The translations under genes and the position numbers were made by a program. 64,000 bases of DNA from positions 62,001-126,000 of the forward strand of contig JBQCGP010000029.1 in NCBI GenBank assembly GCA_051955535.1. The letters are read 5' to 3'. The notes beneath the pieces were generated by a model, which ran no database searches, was not told the origin of the DNA, and worked only from the letters and a program-made list of their open reading frames with translations. This document shows positions 39,615 through 48,757 of this stretch, one piece after another. The stretch is from 13-2-20CM-68-14 sp051955535. Lineage in GTDB: Bacteria; Actinomycetota; Thermoleophilia; Gaiellales; Gaiellaceae. Every line of letters starts with the position of its first letter. Position 1 is the first letter of the stretch.

Positions 39615-39977
39615 TTGCTCGACAACTGGCTGCCGTTCCTGATCTACGCGATCTTCGCGGCCGCGATCCCGACCACGATGGTCATCGGGTCGTTCGTGTT
39701 CGCGACCCGACCGAAGCGCCGGACGCGCACGCGTGGGATCCCGTTCGAGTCAGGCGTCTCGACCGGCCCGCCACGCCGGCAGCGCTTCACGATCAGCTTC
39801 TACCTGACGGCGATGCTCTTCATCGTCTTCGACATCGAGATCGTGTTCCTGTATCCGCTCGGTGTCGTCCTGCACCAGCTTGCCTGGTTCGGGTTCGCCG
39901 AGTTCGCGTTCTTCCTCCTGATCCTCCTGATCGCGTACGTGTACGTCTGGCGCAAGGGCGCCCTCGAGTGGCAGTAG
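39615..39977 (+). CDS. nuoA: NADH-quinone oxidoreductase subunit A (NuoA)
   Basis: 120 aa from TTG at 39615, 5 nt after GGGAGGAAA. Three membrane helices (WLPFLIYAIFAAAIPTTMVI, FTISFYLTAMLFIVFDIEIV, FAEFAFFLLILLIAYVYVWR). The conserved loop RGIPFESGVSTGPPRRQRF contains ESG, but the usual Cys (ECG) is Ser here. A membrane-arm subunit beside the quinone site. First gene of nuoA-N; its stop overlaps nuoB. Confidence 0.95.
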   Translation: MLDNWLPFLIYAIFAAAIPTTMVIGSFVFATRPKRRTRTRGIPFESGVSTGPPRRQRFTISFYLTAMLFIVFDIEIVFLYPLGVVLHQLAWFGFAEFAFFLLILLIAYVYVWRKGALEWQ

Positions 39978-40558
39978 AGAAGAAGCAGTCGTCCAGCCTC
40001 GCCAGGCTCGGTGTCAACACCGAGCGCGTCCTCTGGCCCGGCAAGGGCCCGACACATTTCGAGCAAGAACTCGGCGACATCGAGTCGCGGCTCGGCCTGA
40101 CCACGTTGGAGAAGGCGGTCGCCTGGGCGCAGACGAAGTCGATGTGGCCGGACACGTTCGGGCTTGCCTGCTGCGCGATCGAGATGATGTCGATCGTCTC
40201 GTCGCGCTACGACATCGCGCGCTTCGGGATGGAGGCGTTCCGCTCCTCGCCTCGCCAGGCCGACCTGCTGATCATCTCGGGGCGCGTCGCTCAGAAGATG
40301 GCGGCGCCGATCAAGCAGATCTACGACCAGATGCTCGAGCCGAAGTGGGTGATCGCCATGGGCGCCTGCGCGAGCTCCGGCGGAATGTTCAACAACTACG
40401 CCGTCCTGCAGAGCGTCGACAAGGTCCTGCCGGTCGACGTCTACGTCCCCGGCTGCCCGCCGCGCCCCGAAGGCTTGATGGAGGGGATCATCCGGCTGCA
40501 CGAACGCGTCCAGGCCGGGATCCCATCAGCCTACGAAGTGGGTGGGGTAGCGAAGTAA
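39968..40558 (+). CDS. nuoB: NADH-quinone oxidoreductase subunit B (NuoB)
   Basis: 196 aa from GTG overlapping nuoA by 10 nt. The N2 cluster ligands are in GLACCAIEMMS (tandem Cys), AMGACASSGG and VPGCPPRPEG. RFGMEAFRSSPRQADLLIIS matches the quinone-pocket region. It forms the peripheral arm's connection to the membrane with NuoD. Confidence 0.97.
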   Translation: MAVEKKQSSSLARLGVNTERVLWPGKGPTHFEQELGDIESRLGLTTLEKAVAWAQTKSMWPDTFGLACCAIEMMSIVSSRYDIARFGMEAFRSSPRQADLLIISGRVAQKMAAPIKQIYDQMLEPKWVIAMGACASSGGMFNNYAVLQSVDKVLPVDVYVPGCPPRPEGLMEGIIRLHERVQAGIPSAYEVGGVAK

Positions 40559-41104
40559 GTGGCCTTCGAGGGCTTGCCCGGTCTGGTCGAGGCGCGCGAG
40601 GCGTACGGGGAGACGACCCTCGTCGTCGACCCGCCTCGCCTGGTCGAGGCCTGCACGGCTCTCCGTGACGAGCACGGCTTCGACATGCTCGTCGACGTCA
40701 CGGCGACCGACTACCTCGGCTGGGCCGCCGGCGGCGTCTCCGGATACATAGGCACGGCTCAGGGCAGGAACCTGAACCGCCCGATGACGCAGGGCTATCA
40801 GGCCTTGCCGGCGCCGAAGGCGAAGCGGTTCTCCGTCAACTACCACCTCCTCGCGATCAAGCCGGGGGCGCCGCGCGTCCGCGTGCAGATCTGGGTCGAC
40901 AACGGCGAGCGGGTTCCGACCATCGTTCCGGTCTGGCCCGCAGCCGACTGGTACGAGCGGGAGGTCTGGGACATGATGGGCATCCCCGTCGACGGCCATC
41001 CGAACCTCGAGCGGCTGATCATGGACGAGGACTGGGAGGGTCACCCCCTGCGGAAGGACTATCCGCTCGGCGGCGAGCCGGTCCGGTTCTCGGGCGAAGA
41101 GTGA
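40559..41104 (+). CDS. nuoC: NADH-quinone oxidoreductase subunit C (NuoC)
   Basis: 181 aa from GTG directly after the nuoB stop. The 30-kDa signature occurs as WPAADWYEREVWDMMGIPVD and WEGHPLRKDYPLGGEPV near the C-terminus. An insertion GWAAGGVSGYIGTAQGRNLN replaces the usual short loop. Peripheral-arm subunit without cofactor. Confidence 0.95.
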   Translation: MAFEGLPGLVEAREAYGETTLVVDPPRLVEACTALRDEHGFDMLVDVTATDYLGWAAGGVSGYIGTAQGRNLNRPMTQGYQALPAPKAKRFSVNYHLLAIKPGAPRVRVQIWVDNGERVPTIVPVWPAADWYEREVWDMMGIPVDGHPNLERLIMDEDWEGHPLRKDYPLGGEPVRFSGEE

Positions 41105-42384
41105 TGGCCCTCTCCACTCGGCCGGGAACCGCGGACCCGATCTACGACGGGACGCGCATCCCGTCGCCAACGCCGACCCTGCTGAAGGTCGACCCGTCTC
41201 TAAAGGACAGCGACGACATCCTCACGGTCAACTTCGGGCCGAACCATCCCTCCATGCACGGGGTGCTCAGGCTGGTTCTCGACCTCGACGGCGAGGTCGT
41301 CGTCGGGCTCAACGCCAAGGTCGGCTACGTCCACACCGGCTTCGAGAAGAACATGGAGCAGAAGACGTGGTGGAAGGCGATCACCTACGCGCCGCGGATC
41401 GACTACGTCTCCTTCCAGAACAACGAGCTCGTCTTCGTGCTCGCGATCGAGAAGCTGCTCGGCCTCGAGATCCCGCCGAAGGCAGCCTGGATGCGGATGC
41501 TGCTCTGCGAGCTCAACCGGATCCACTCGCACCTGGTCTGGCTCGGCACGGCGGCGCTCGAGCTCGGGGCGATCTCGATGTTCTGGTACACGTTTCGTGA
41601 GCGCGACCTGGTCCTCGACCTGTCGGAGCTCGTCGCCGGTTACCGCATGCACACGCGGTACTTCCAGACGGGCGGCCTCGCCGAGGACATCCCGCCCGGC
41701 TTCTATCCCGAGTGCCGGAAGTTCGTCGAGTGGATGCCGAAGGCGATCGACGATTACGACGCGCTGCTGGCGAAGAACCAGATCTGGGAGGAGCGGACAA
41801 TCGGCCTCGGACTGCTCAGCCGCGCGGACGCGATCGCGCTCGGCCAGACGGGGCCGGTGCTGCGTGCTTCGGGCGTCGACTGGGACCTGCGGCGGGACTC
41901 TCCGTACCTCTTCTACGACCGCACGCACTTCCGTGTCCCGGTGAGACCGAACGGGGACACCTACGACCGCTACCGCGTCCGGATCGACGAGATGCGCGCA
42001 TCGGTCGAGATCATCGAGCAGTGTCTCGACCGGCTCGAGCGCATGGAGGGCGAGCCGTGGATAGCGGACGACCGGAAGGTCGTGCTGCCGCCCCGCGAGG
42101 AGCTCCACACCTCGATGGAGTCGCTGATCCACCACTTCAAGATCGTCACCGAGGGCTACCGCGTCCCCGAGGGCGAGGTCTACGTCGCCGTCGAGTCGCC
42201 GCGCGGCGAGCTCGGCTGCTACGTCGTCTCCGACGGCGGACCGCGGCCCTGGCGCGTCAAGTTCCGCGCGCCGTCCTTCGCCGCCCTCGAGGCGACGGCG
42301 ACCGTCGTCCAGCACCACTACGTCGCCGACTTGATCGCGATCGTGGGGTCGCTGGACACGGTGATGGGAGAAGTTGATCGATGA
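41104..42384 (+). CDS. nuoD: NADH-quinone oxidoreductase subunit D (NuoD)
   Basis: 426 aa from ATG at 41104 (GTG at 41101 possible), overlapping the nuoC stop. NFGPNHPSMHGVLRLVLDLD, HTGFEKNMEQKTWWKAITYA and the C-terminal RAPSFAALEATATVVQHHYV, then DLIAIVGSLDTVMGEVDR are hallmark stretches; the quinone-contact His and Tyr pattern is intact. Catalytic quinone-site subunit. Confidence 0.97.
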   Translation: MALSTRPGTADPIYDGTRIPSPTPTLLKVDPSLKDSDDILTVNFGPNHPSMHGVLRLVLDLDGEVVVGLNAKVGYVHTGFEKNMEQKTWWKAITYAPRIDYVSFQNNELVFVLAIEKLLGLEIPPKAAWMRMLLCELNRIHSHLVWLGTAALELGAISMFWYTFRERDLVLDLSELVAGYRMHTRYFQTGGLAEDIPPGFYPECRKFVEWMPKAIDDYDALLAKNQIWEERTIGLGLLSRADAIALGQTGPVLRASGVDWDLRRDSPYLFYDRTHFRVPVRPNGDTYDRYRVRIDEMRASVEIIEQCLDRLERMEGEPWIADDRKVVLPPREELHTSMESLIHHFKIVTEGYRVPEGEVYVAVESPRGELGCYVVSDGGPRPWRVKFRAPSFAALEATATVVQHHYVADLIAIVGSLDTVMGEVDR

Positions 42385-42407
42385 AAACGCTGGCGCGTTT
42401 TCATCGA
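42378..42407. repeat. Perfect palindrome across the nuoE start codon
   Basis: TCGATGAAAACGC (42378-42390) and GCGTTTTCATCGA (42395-42407) are 13-bp inverted repeats around TGGC. Arms share the 9-bp core TGAAAACGC/GCGTTTTCA with the palindrome inside lipB. The nuoE ATG is in the left arm, so a folded mRNA would hide it. Confidence 0.8.
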
Positions 42408-42857
42408 GAAGTCGCCGAGATCGCCGCGCAGTACCCGGAGTCGCGGTCCGCGGTAATGCCCGCGCTGCGATTGGCTCAGGAACACCACGGAGGTTGGCTC
42501 CCTGCCGAAGCCTTCGTCGAAGTCGCCGGCGCGCTCGACCTAACGCCGGCCTACGTCAAGGGTGTCGCGACCTTCTACGACATGTTCCACCTGGAGCCCG
42601 TCGGGCGCCGGCTCGTCGAGGTCTGCACGAACATTTGCTGCGGCCTGCGCGGCGCCCAGGACGTGCTGGGGGCGTTCGAGCGCGAGCTCGGGGTCGAGCC
42701 GGGCGAGACGACGGACGACGGCGAGTTCACGCTGCGCGCCGTCGAGTGCATCGGCGGCTGCGGCTGGCCGACCGTGGTCGCGATCGACAACGTGCACCGG
42801 CTGAGCGTGTCCGCCGAGGACGTGCCGGCAATCGTTCAGGAGCTTCGTGGCGACTGA
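42381..42857 (+). CDS. nuoE: NADH-quinone oxidoreductase subunit E (NuoE)
   Basis: 158 aa. Overlaps nuoD by 4 nt (ATGA). Thioredoxin-like [2Fe-2S] protein (cluster N1a) with ligands in VCTNICCGLRG and ECIGGCGW. The N-terminal helices RSAVMPALRLAQEHHGGWLP are typical. GGGAGAAG lies 7 nt before the ATG; the palindrome at 42378 covers the start, so initiation may depend on ribosomes finishing nuoD. Confidence 0.96.
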   Translation: MKTLARFHREVAEIAAQYPESRSAVMPALRLAQEHHGGWLPAEAFVEVAGALDLTPAYVKGVATFYDMFHLEPVGRRLVEVCTNICCGLRGAQDVLGAFERELGVEPGETTDDGEFTLRAVECIGGCGWPTVVAIDNVHRLSVSAEDVPAIVQELRGD

Positions 42858-44178
42858 AGTCATCGTTCTCGCCGGCACGGACGAGCGCGACCTGACGCAG
42901 CTCGACGACTACCGCGCGGTCGGCGGCTACGCGCAGCTCGAGCGGGCGCGCGGGATGACGCCTTCCGCCGTGATCGACGAGCTCAACGGAGCGAACCTGC
43001 GCGGCCGCGGCGGCGCCTTCTTCGCGACGGGCCGAAAGATGCAATTCATCCCGACGAAGGGGCAGAACCCGAAGCCGCATTACGTCTGCGTCAACGCCGA
43101 CGAATCGGAGCCCGGGACTTTCAAGGACCGCGAGATCATGAACCGCGTCCCGCACCGGCTGATCGAGGGCTCGCTGATCGCCGCGCACGCGGTCGACTCG
43201 CAGCACGTCTTCATCTACATCCGCGGGGAGTACCTCGACCCCTTCGAGTCGCTGCGGGCGGCGCTCGAGCAGGTGCGCGAGGCCGATCTCCTCCGCGGCG
43301 TCACGATCGTCCTTCACCGCGGGGCCGGCGCCTACATCTGCGGCGAGGAGTCCGGCCTGCTGGAGTCACTCGAAGGCAAGCGCGGCCAGGCGCGATCGAG
43401 ACCGCCCTTCCCGGCGATCTCAGGCCTGTACGCCTCGCCGACGCTGATCAACAACGTCGAGACGATCGCGACGATCCCGAAGGTGCTCGAGCTCGGCGGC
43501 GCCGACTACGCGAAGATCGGCGCGCCGCCCGACTCGACCGGCACGCGGCTCTTCTGCGTCTCCGGAAACGTCGTGCGCGGCGGCAACTACGAGCTTCCGA
43601 TGGGAATCTCGATGCGCGAGGTGATCTACGACCTCGCCGGCGGGATCCCGGAGGGACGCGCCCTGAAGGCGGTCATCCCGGGCGGCTCCTCGATGCCGAT
43701 CCTGACCGCCGACCAGATCGACGTCCCGCTCGAGCACGACGCACTGCGGGCGCTAGACACGTTCCTCGGCGCCGCGGCCGTGATCGTGGTCGACGAGCGC
43801 GCCTGCATGGTGCAGCTCGGCCTGCGGGTCGCACAGTTCTACATGCACGAGTCCTGCGGCAAGTGCACGCCGTGCCGCGAGGGAACGCGGTGGATGGTGC
43901 AGCTCTTGAAGGCGATCGAGACCGGCGAAGCGACGCATCCGCAACTCGACCTGCTGCTCGACGTCTGCGACCGGATCCTCGGGAAGTGCCTCTGCCCGCT
44001 CGGTGACGCGGCGGCGATGCCGGTCGCTTCGTACGTGGTCAAGTTCCGCGACGAGTTCCGCGCCCACATCGACCAGGGCGGCTGCCCGTTCGGCGGCGAG
44101 TCGTCCCTCGACGGCTTGTTCGCCCCGGTCGACCAGCACGCCCACCACCCGGTCGTGGAGGAGGCGGTCCCGACATGA
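42847..44178 (+). CDS. nuoF: NADH-quinone oxidoreductase subunit F (NuoF)
   Basis: 443 aa from GTG overlapping nuoE by 11 nt. NADH/FMN site in LRGRGGAFFATGRKMQF and HRGAGAYICGEESGLLESLE, then the [4Fe-4S] N3 motif ESCGKCTPCREGT with the distal Cys in LGKCLCPLGD. It oxidises NADH and feeds electrons to the cluster chain. Confidence 0.97.
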   Translation: MATEVIVLAGTDERDLTQLDDYRAVGGYAQLERARGMTPSAVIDELNGANLRGRGGAFFATGRKMQFIPTKGQNPKPHYVCVNADESEPGTFKDREIMNRVPHRLIEGSLIAAHAVDSQHVFIYIRGEYLDPFESLRAALEQVREADLLRGVTIVLHRGAGAYICGEESGLLESLEGKRGQARSRPPFPAISGLYASPTLINNVETIATIPKVLELGGADYAKIGAPPDSTGTRLFCVSGNVVRGGNYELPMGISMREVIYDLAGGIPEGRALKAVIPGGSSMPILTADQIDVPLEHDALRALDTFLGAAAVIVVDERACMVQLGLRVAQFYMHESCGKCTPCREGTRWMVQLLKAIETGEATHPQLDLLLDVCDRILGKCLCPLGDAAAMPVASYVVKFRDEFRAHIDQGGCPFGGESSLDGLFAPVDQHAHHPVVEEAVPT

Positions 44179-46400
44179 GCGCGCCCGAGCTCGTCACCGT
44201 CACGATCGACGAGCGGCAGGTGCGGGTGCCGAAGGACACCGGCATCGTCGAGGCCGCCGCGGCGGCGGGGATCGAGATCCCGGTCTTCTGCTACGAGCCG
44301 CGACTCGGCGCCGCGATCGGGGCCTGCCGGATGTGCCTCGTCGAGGTCGAGGGAATGCCGCCGAAGCCGCAGGCCGGCTGCACGCTGACCGCCCAGGAAG
44401 GGATGGTCGTCAAAACGGCGCGCACGTCCGAGATGGCGCGGGTCGCCCAGAACGCGACGCTCGAGTTCATCCTCGTCAACCACCCGCTCGACTGCCCCGT
44501 CTGCGACAAGGGCGGCGAGTGCCCGCTGCAGGACCTGACGTTCCGCTACGGCCCGGGCTCGACGCGGATGACGTTCGAGAAGCGGACCTTCGAGAAGCCG
44601 ATCCCGATCTCGCCGACGATCTCGATCGATCGCGAGCGTTGCATCCTCTGTTACCGCTGCACTCGCTTCAGCGAGTCGGTCTCCGAGGACAACCAGCTCG
44701 TCGCGCTCAACCGCGGCGCCCAGACGATGATCGCCACCTTCGAGGACGAGCCGTACACGGGCGCGTTCTCGGGCAACGTCACCGAGCTCTGTCCCGTCGG
44801 CGCGCTACTGCCGACACAGCCGCGCTTCCAGATCCGCCCGTGGGAGTTCCAGAGCGTCCCGACGGTCTGCGGGCTCTGCCCCGTCGGCTGCAACATCGAC
44901 GCCAACCAGCGCGAGGGGAAGCTGAAGCGGATCCTCTCGCGGAACCACCCCGAGGTCGACGAGGGCTGGCTCTGCGACAAGGGCCGCTTCGCGTTCACGC
45001 ACCTGTACGCCGAGGACCGGATCACCGACCCGCTGCGACGCGTACGCCGGCGCGGGCTCGAGGAGGTTTCCTGGGAGGAGGCGCTGGACGACGCCGAGCG
45101 GCTGCTGCGCGAGGCCGGCGGCCGGATTGCTGTTGCGCTTTCCGGCTCCGAGACGAACGAGCAGGCCTACGCGCTCGCGAAGCTCGTCCGCACCGGTCTG
45201 GGCGCGCACACGGCGATGCTCCCAGAGGAGGTCGGCGAGGGCCTCGACGCGTTCCGGACTCCGCTTTCGGCGATCGGTGACGCGGAGCTGATCGTCGTGC
45301 TCGGCGACGACCCGGTCGTGGAGCGGGCGCCGATCGTCGATCTCTGGATCCGCAAGGCGCGGCGCGCGGGCGCCGAGATCGTCGAGATCGGGCCGGCCGG
45401 AGACACCCAGATCGCGCCCGGGACGACCGCGCAGGCCTGCCGAAGGCTCAGGAGGGGCGAGCTCGGCGATCGGCTGCGCGCCAGCGAGCGCGCGATCCTG
45501 ATCTGGTCCGGCGCCGGGGCAGGCGGCGGCTCGCATCTCGCCGCCCTCGCGCGCGACCTCGGCTTCGCCGACAGGCCCGGTTGCGGCGCCTTCTACCTGC
45601 CGGAGACCTCGAACGGCCGCGGCGTCGCCGCCGCGTGGGCAGCCGCCTCAGACCAGGAAGGCGCCGAGCCCGAGCCGCTCGGCCTGCTGATCGTCTCCGG
45701 CGATGAGGCAGCCGCCAACCCGAACGTGCGCGCCCTGGCCGAGCACGCTGAGCGCGTGATCGCGACCACGATGTTCCACTCCCTCGCCGTTGGCTGGGCC
45801 GACCTCGTCCTGCCGGGGACGAGCTACCTCGAGCGCGACGGCACCTACGTCAATCTCGAAGGACGGATCCAGCGCCTGCGGCGGACGGCGGTCCCGCCGG
45901 CGCCGGACGAGCTCGCCTGGATCGCACAGCTCGCCGCCCGCTTCGAGGTCGAGCTCTCGCCGTATCCCTCGCTGGTCTTCGCAGAGCTCTCGGAGCGGGT
46001 CTTCGACGGGGTCACGTACGAGGATCTCGGCGACGAGGCCCGCCTCCCCGCGCGCGCACCGGTCGACGCCGTGGGGAAGGAGAGCCGCGACGCGGCCGCT
46101 CCGGCCAAGGCGGGCAAAGGCGAGCTGCAGCTGCTCCGCTTCCGGCCGCTCTTCTCCGGCCCCGCGGTCGAGCGGGTCGACGAGCTCCAGTTCCAGCGGC
46201 CGGCGGCCGAGGTCGAGCTTGCCTCCAGGGACGCATTGCGCCTCGACGTCAAGCGCGGAGACCCGGTAATCGTCCGCTCGAACGGCACGTCGGTCGAGCT
46301 CCGCGCGGCGATCAACAAGCGACTCAAGACCGGCGTCGTCCGGATCGCCGAGGAGCACGCACGCGACCTGCACCCCACGGTCGAGGTGAGCAAGCCGTGA
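44175..46400 (+). CDS. nuoG: NADH-quinone oxidoreductase subunit G (NuoG)
   Basis: 741 aa. N-terminal [2Fe-2S] domain (VFCYEPRLGAAIGACRMCLV, then PQAGCT), His-Cys3 [4Fe-4S] N5 (NHPLDCPVCDKGGECPLQDL), a second [4Fe-4S] set (RERCILCYRCTRF with NVTELCPVGALL) and a molybdopterin-oxidoreductase-like domain with PTVCGLCPVGCNI, ligand of an extra cluster N7 of some bacteria. The catalytic-like domain has no molybdenum site. Start ATG overlaps nuoF by 4 nt. Confidence 0.96.
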   Translation: MSAPELVTVTIDERQVRVPKDTGIVEAAAAAGIEIPVFCYEPRLGAAIGACRMCLVEVEGMPPKPQAGCTLTAQEGMVVKTARTSEMARVAQNATLEFILVNHPLDCPVCDKGGECPLQDLTFRYGPGSTRMTFEKRTFEKPIPISPTISIDRERCILCYRCTRFSESVSEDNQLVALNRGAQTMIATFEDEPYTGAFSGNVTELCPVGALLPTQPRFQIRPWEFQSVPTVCGLCPVGCNIDANQREGKLKRILSRNHPEVDEGWLCDKGRFAFTHLYAEDRITDPLRRVRRRGLEEVSWEEALDDAERLLREAGGRIAVALSGSETNEQAYALAKLVRTGLGAHTAMLPEEVGEGLDAFRTPLSAIGDAELIVVLGDDPVVERAPIVDLWIRKARRAGAEIVEIGPAGDTQIAPGTTAQACRRLRRGELGDRLRASERAILIWSGAGAGGGSHLAALARDLGFADRPGCGAFYLPETSNGRGVAAAWAAASDQEGAEPEPLGLLIVSGDEAAANPNVRALAEHAERVIATTMFHSLAVGWADLVLPGTSYLERDGTYVNLEGRIQRLRRTAVPPAPDELAWIAQLAARFEVELSPYPSLVFAELSERVFDGVTYEDLGDEARLPARAPVDAVGKESRDAAAPAKAGKGELQLLRFRPLFSGPAVERVDELQFQRPAAEVELASRDALRLDVKRGDPVIVRSNGTSVELRAAINKRLKTGVVRIAEEHARDLHPTVEVSKP

Positions 46401-47398
46401 CCGAGCCCTGGTGGATCAGCGCCATCGAGGCCTTCGTGATCATCAACCTGGTCCTGTTCGCCTTCGCCTACACGACGCTTCTCGAGCGCAAGGTCCTTGG
46501 CCGCATGCAGCTCCGCTACGGGCCCAACCGGGCCGGGCCGTACGGGCTCCTCCAGCCGATCGCGGACCTGATCAAGCTGATTCGCAAGGAGAGCTTCTTC
46601 CCGACCGCCGCGATCGACCTGCCGTACATCGTCGCGCCGGTCGTCTCGGCGTTCACGGCCCTCGCCGCGTTCGCGGTGATCCCGTACGGAAACGGCTGGA
46701 ACATCTGGCACTACCACGTCGACGGCGTCGTCGCCAACGTCTCGATCAGCCTAATCCTGATCTTCGCGCTCGGCTCGATCGGGATCTACGGCTTCATCGT
46801 CGGCGGCTGGGCAAGCGAATCGAAGTTCTCCCTGCTCGGCTCGATGCGCACCTGCGCGCAGCTCGTCTCCTACGAGGTCTCGATCGCGCTGAGCGTCCTG
46901 GGAGTGGTCATCACGGCAGGGTCGCTCTCGCTCGTGCACATCGTGAACAACCAGTCGCACGCGCTCTGGTACGTCGTCCCGCAGGCAGTCGGCTTCCTCA
47001 TCTTCCTGATCAGCGGAGTAGCGGAGACGAGCCGCGCCCCGTTCGACCTGCCCGAGGCCGAGCAGGAGCTCGTGGCCGGCTACCACACCGAGTACTCGGG
47101 GATGCGCTGGGGCCTCTTCCAGATGGGCGAATACGTGAACATGATCACCCTCTGCGCCCTGGCGATCACGCTCTTCCTGGGCGGCTGGCACTTCCCGTTC
47201 GCGCACGGAGTCGACTTCCTCGGTCCGCTCTGGTTCGTGCTCAAGCTGCTCGCCCTGCTCTTCGTCTTCATCTGGCTGCGAGCGACGCTGCCGAGGCTCC
47301 GCTACGACCAGCTGATGAGCTTCGGCTGGAAGATCCTGCTCCCCGTCGCGACGATCAACGCATTCGTCACGGCACTCGTGGTGGTCTGGGCAAATTGA
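46397..47398 (+). CDS. nuoH: NADH-quinone oxidoreductase subunit H (NuoH)
   Basis: 333 aa from GTG overlapping nuoG by 4 nt. Eight membrane helices; LLERKVLGRMQLRYGPNRAG, ETSRAPFDLPEAEQELVAGY with its acidic loop and EYSGMRWGLFQMGEYVNMIT are the family's quinone-channel segments. Confidence 0.97.
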   Translation: MTEPWWISAIEAFVIINLVLFAFAYTTLLERKVLGRMQLRYGPNRAGPYGLLQPIADLIKLIRKESFFPTAAIDLPYIVAPVVSAFTALAAFAVIPYGNGWNIWHYHVDGVVANVSISLILIFALGSIGIYGFIVGGWASESKFSLLGSMRTCAQLVSYEVSIALSVLGVVITAGSLSLVHIVNNQSHALWYVVPQAVGFLIFLISGVAETSRAPFDLPEAEQELVAGYHTEYSGMRWGLFQMGEYVNMITLCALAITLFLGGWHFPFAHGVDFLGPLWFVLKLLALLFVFIWLRATLPRLRYDQLMSFGWKILLPVATINAFVTALVVVWAN

Positions 47399-47892
47399 GC
47401 CCCCAGCCGGTCGACACGCTCAAGGGCTTCGGGGTCACCTTCAAGCAGATCTTCAAGAAGCCGATCACGCAGCAGTACCCCGAGTACAAGCGGCCGGTCT
47501 ACCCGCGCTTTCGCGGCCGGCACCGGCTCTGGCGGCACCAGAACGGGCTCGAGAAGTGCGTGGGCTGCTCCCTCTGCGCGGCGGCCTGCCCGGCGGACTG
47601 CATCCGCGTCGTCGCGGCCGAGAACACGCCCGACAACCGCGTCTCGGCCGGCGAGCGCTATGCGCGGATCTACGAGATCAACATGAGCCGCTGCATCTTC
47701 TGCGGCTACTGCGAGCTCGCGTGCCCGTTCGATGCGATCACGCTCGGCAACGAGTACGAGCTGGCCGAGTACGACCGCGACGACCAGATCTACACGAAGG
47801 ACATGCTCCTCGCGGAGCCGATCAAGAAGGTCCCGGTCGCCGACCCGGAGCTCTACGACACCCCGCTGCCGTACTACCGGGAGCAGAGCTGA
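47395..47892 (+). CDS. nuoI: NADH-quinone oxidoreductase subunit I (NuoI)
   Basis: 165 aa from TTG overlapping the nuoH stop (TTGA). Two [4Fe-4S] ferredoxin motifs: CVGCSLCAAACPADC and CIFCGYCELACPFDA, ligands of clusters N6a and N6b. GVTFKQIFKKPITQQYPEYK is the usual N-terminal amphipathic anchor. The tail EYELAEYDRDDQIYTKDMLL is typical. Confidence 0.97.
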   Translation: MSPQPVDTLKGFGVTFKQIFKKPITQQYPEYKRPVYPRFRGRHRLWRHQNGLEKCVGCSLCAAACPADCIRVVAAENTPDNRVSAGERYARIYEINMSRCIFCGYCELACPFDAITLGNEYELAEYDRDDQIYTKDMLLAEPIKKVPVADPELYDTPLPYYREQS

Positions 47893-48458
47893 TGGGCAAC
47901 GTGGTCGTCTGGATCGTCTGGGTGGTCGCGGCGTTTGCCTGCCTCGCGTCCGGAGTCGCGGTCGTGTCCTTCTCGAACCCGTTCTATTCGGCGCTGGCAC
48001 TGATCGGGAACCTCGCCTCGCTGGCTGTGCTCTACCTGCTGCTCTCGGCCGAGTTCGTCGCGGCGGGCCAGGTGCTGGTCTACGCGGGCGCGGTGATGGT
48101 GATGTTCGTGTTCGTGACCGCCTACCTGGGCGGACGCGCGGACGCGCCCTGGGCCGGAGGGCCGACCTGGCAACAAGTCGGGGCCGTGCTCGCGGCCGGA
48201 GCGATCCTCGTCGAGGTGATCGTCGTGATCGGCCTCAAGGCCGGCGGGAAGCTCTCGCACGAGGCGAACATCGGCTCCAGCTTCGGCTCGCCGCACGAGA
48301 TCGGGCGCCTATTCTTGACCGACAACCTGCTCGCGTTCGAGATCACCTCGGTGGTGCTCCTCGTGGCGGCGATCGGCGCCGTCATCCTCGGCTCACACGC
48401 GCATCTACGCGGCGCGCTCTCGGAAAAACAGAAGGAAGAGGTCGGTGCAGGGACCTGA
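47892..48458 (+). CDS. nuoJ: NADH-quinone oxidoreductase subunit J (NuoJ)
   Basis: 188 aa. ATG shares its A with the nuoI stop (TGATG). Five membrane helices; VSFSNPFYSALALIGNLASL, LLLSAEFVAAGQVLVYAGAV and VMVMFVFVTAYLGG hold the pi-bulge helix TM3 region. Membrane-arm subunit. Confidence 0.95.
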   Translation: MGNVVVWIVWVVAAFACLASGVAVVSFSNPFYSALALIGNLASLAVLYLLLSAEFVAAGQVLVYAGAVMVMFVFVTAYLGGRADAPWAGGPTWQQVGAVLAAGAILVEVIVVIGLKAGGKLSHEANIGSSFGSPHEIGRLFLTDNLLAFEITSVVLLVAAIGAVILGSHAHLRGALSEKQKEEVGAGT

Positions 48459-48753
48459 GGTCGTCTGGTATCTCGCGGTCGCCGCGTTCCTGTTCGCGAC
48501 GGGCACACTCGGCGTCCTCCTGCGCCGCAGCCCGCTGATCGTGCTGCTTTCACTCGAGATCATGCTCAACGGCGCGAACCTGGCACTGATCGCCTTCGCG
48601 CGGCACCACGGCGACGAGACCGGCCAGATCTTCGCGCTGGCGGTGATGGCGGTCGCCGCCTCGGAGGTCGTCGTCGGTCTCGGCCTGATCGTCGCAATCT
48701 CCCGCAAGCGCTTCGACCTCGACGTCGACAAGTTCAACATCCTCCGCGGGTGA
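48445..48753 (+). CDS. nuoK: NADH-quinone oxidoreductase subunit K (NuoK)
   Basis: 102 aa from GTG overlapping nuoJ by 14 nt. Three helices; the two proton-channel Glu are in LLSLEIMLNGANLALIAFAR and VAASEVVVGLGLIVAISRKR. Ends RFDLDVDKFNILRG. Confidence 0.96.
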   Translation: MQGPEVVWYLAVAAFLFATGTLGVLLRRSPLIVLLSLEIMLNGANLALIAFARHHGDETGQIFALAVMAVAASEVVVGLGLIVAISRKRFDLDVDKFNILRG

Positions 48754-48757
48754 CGGC

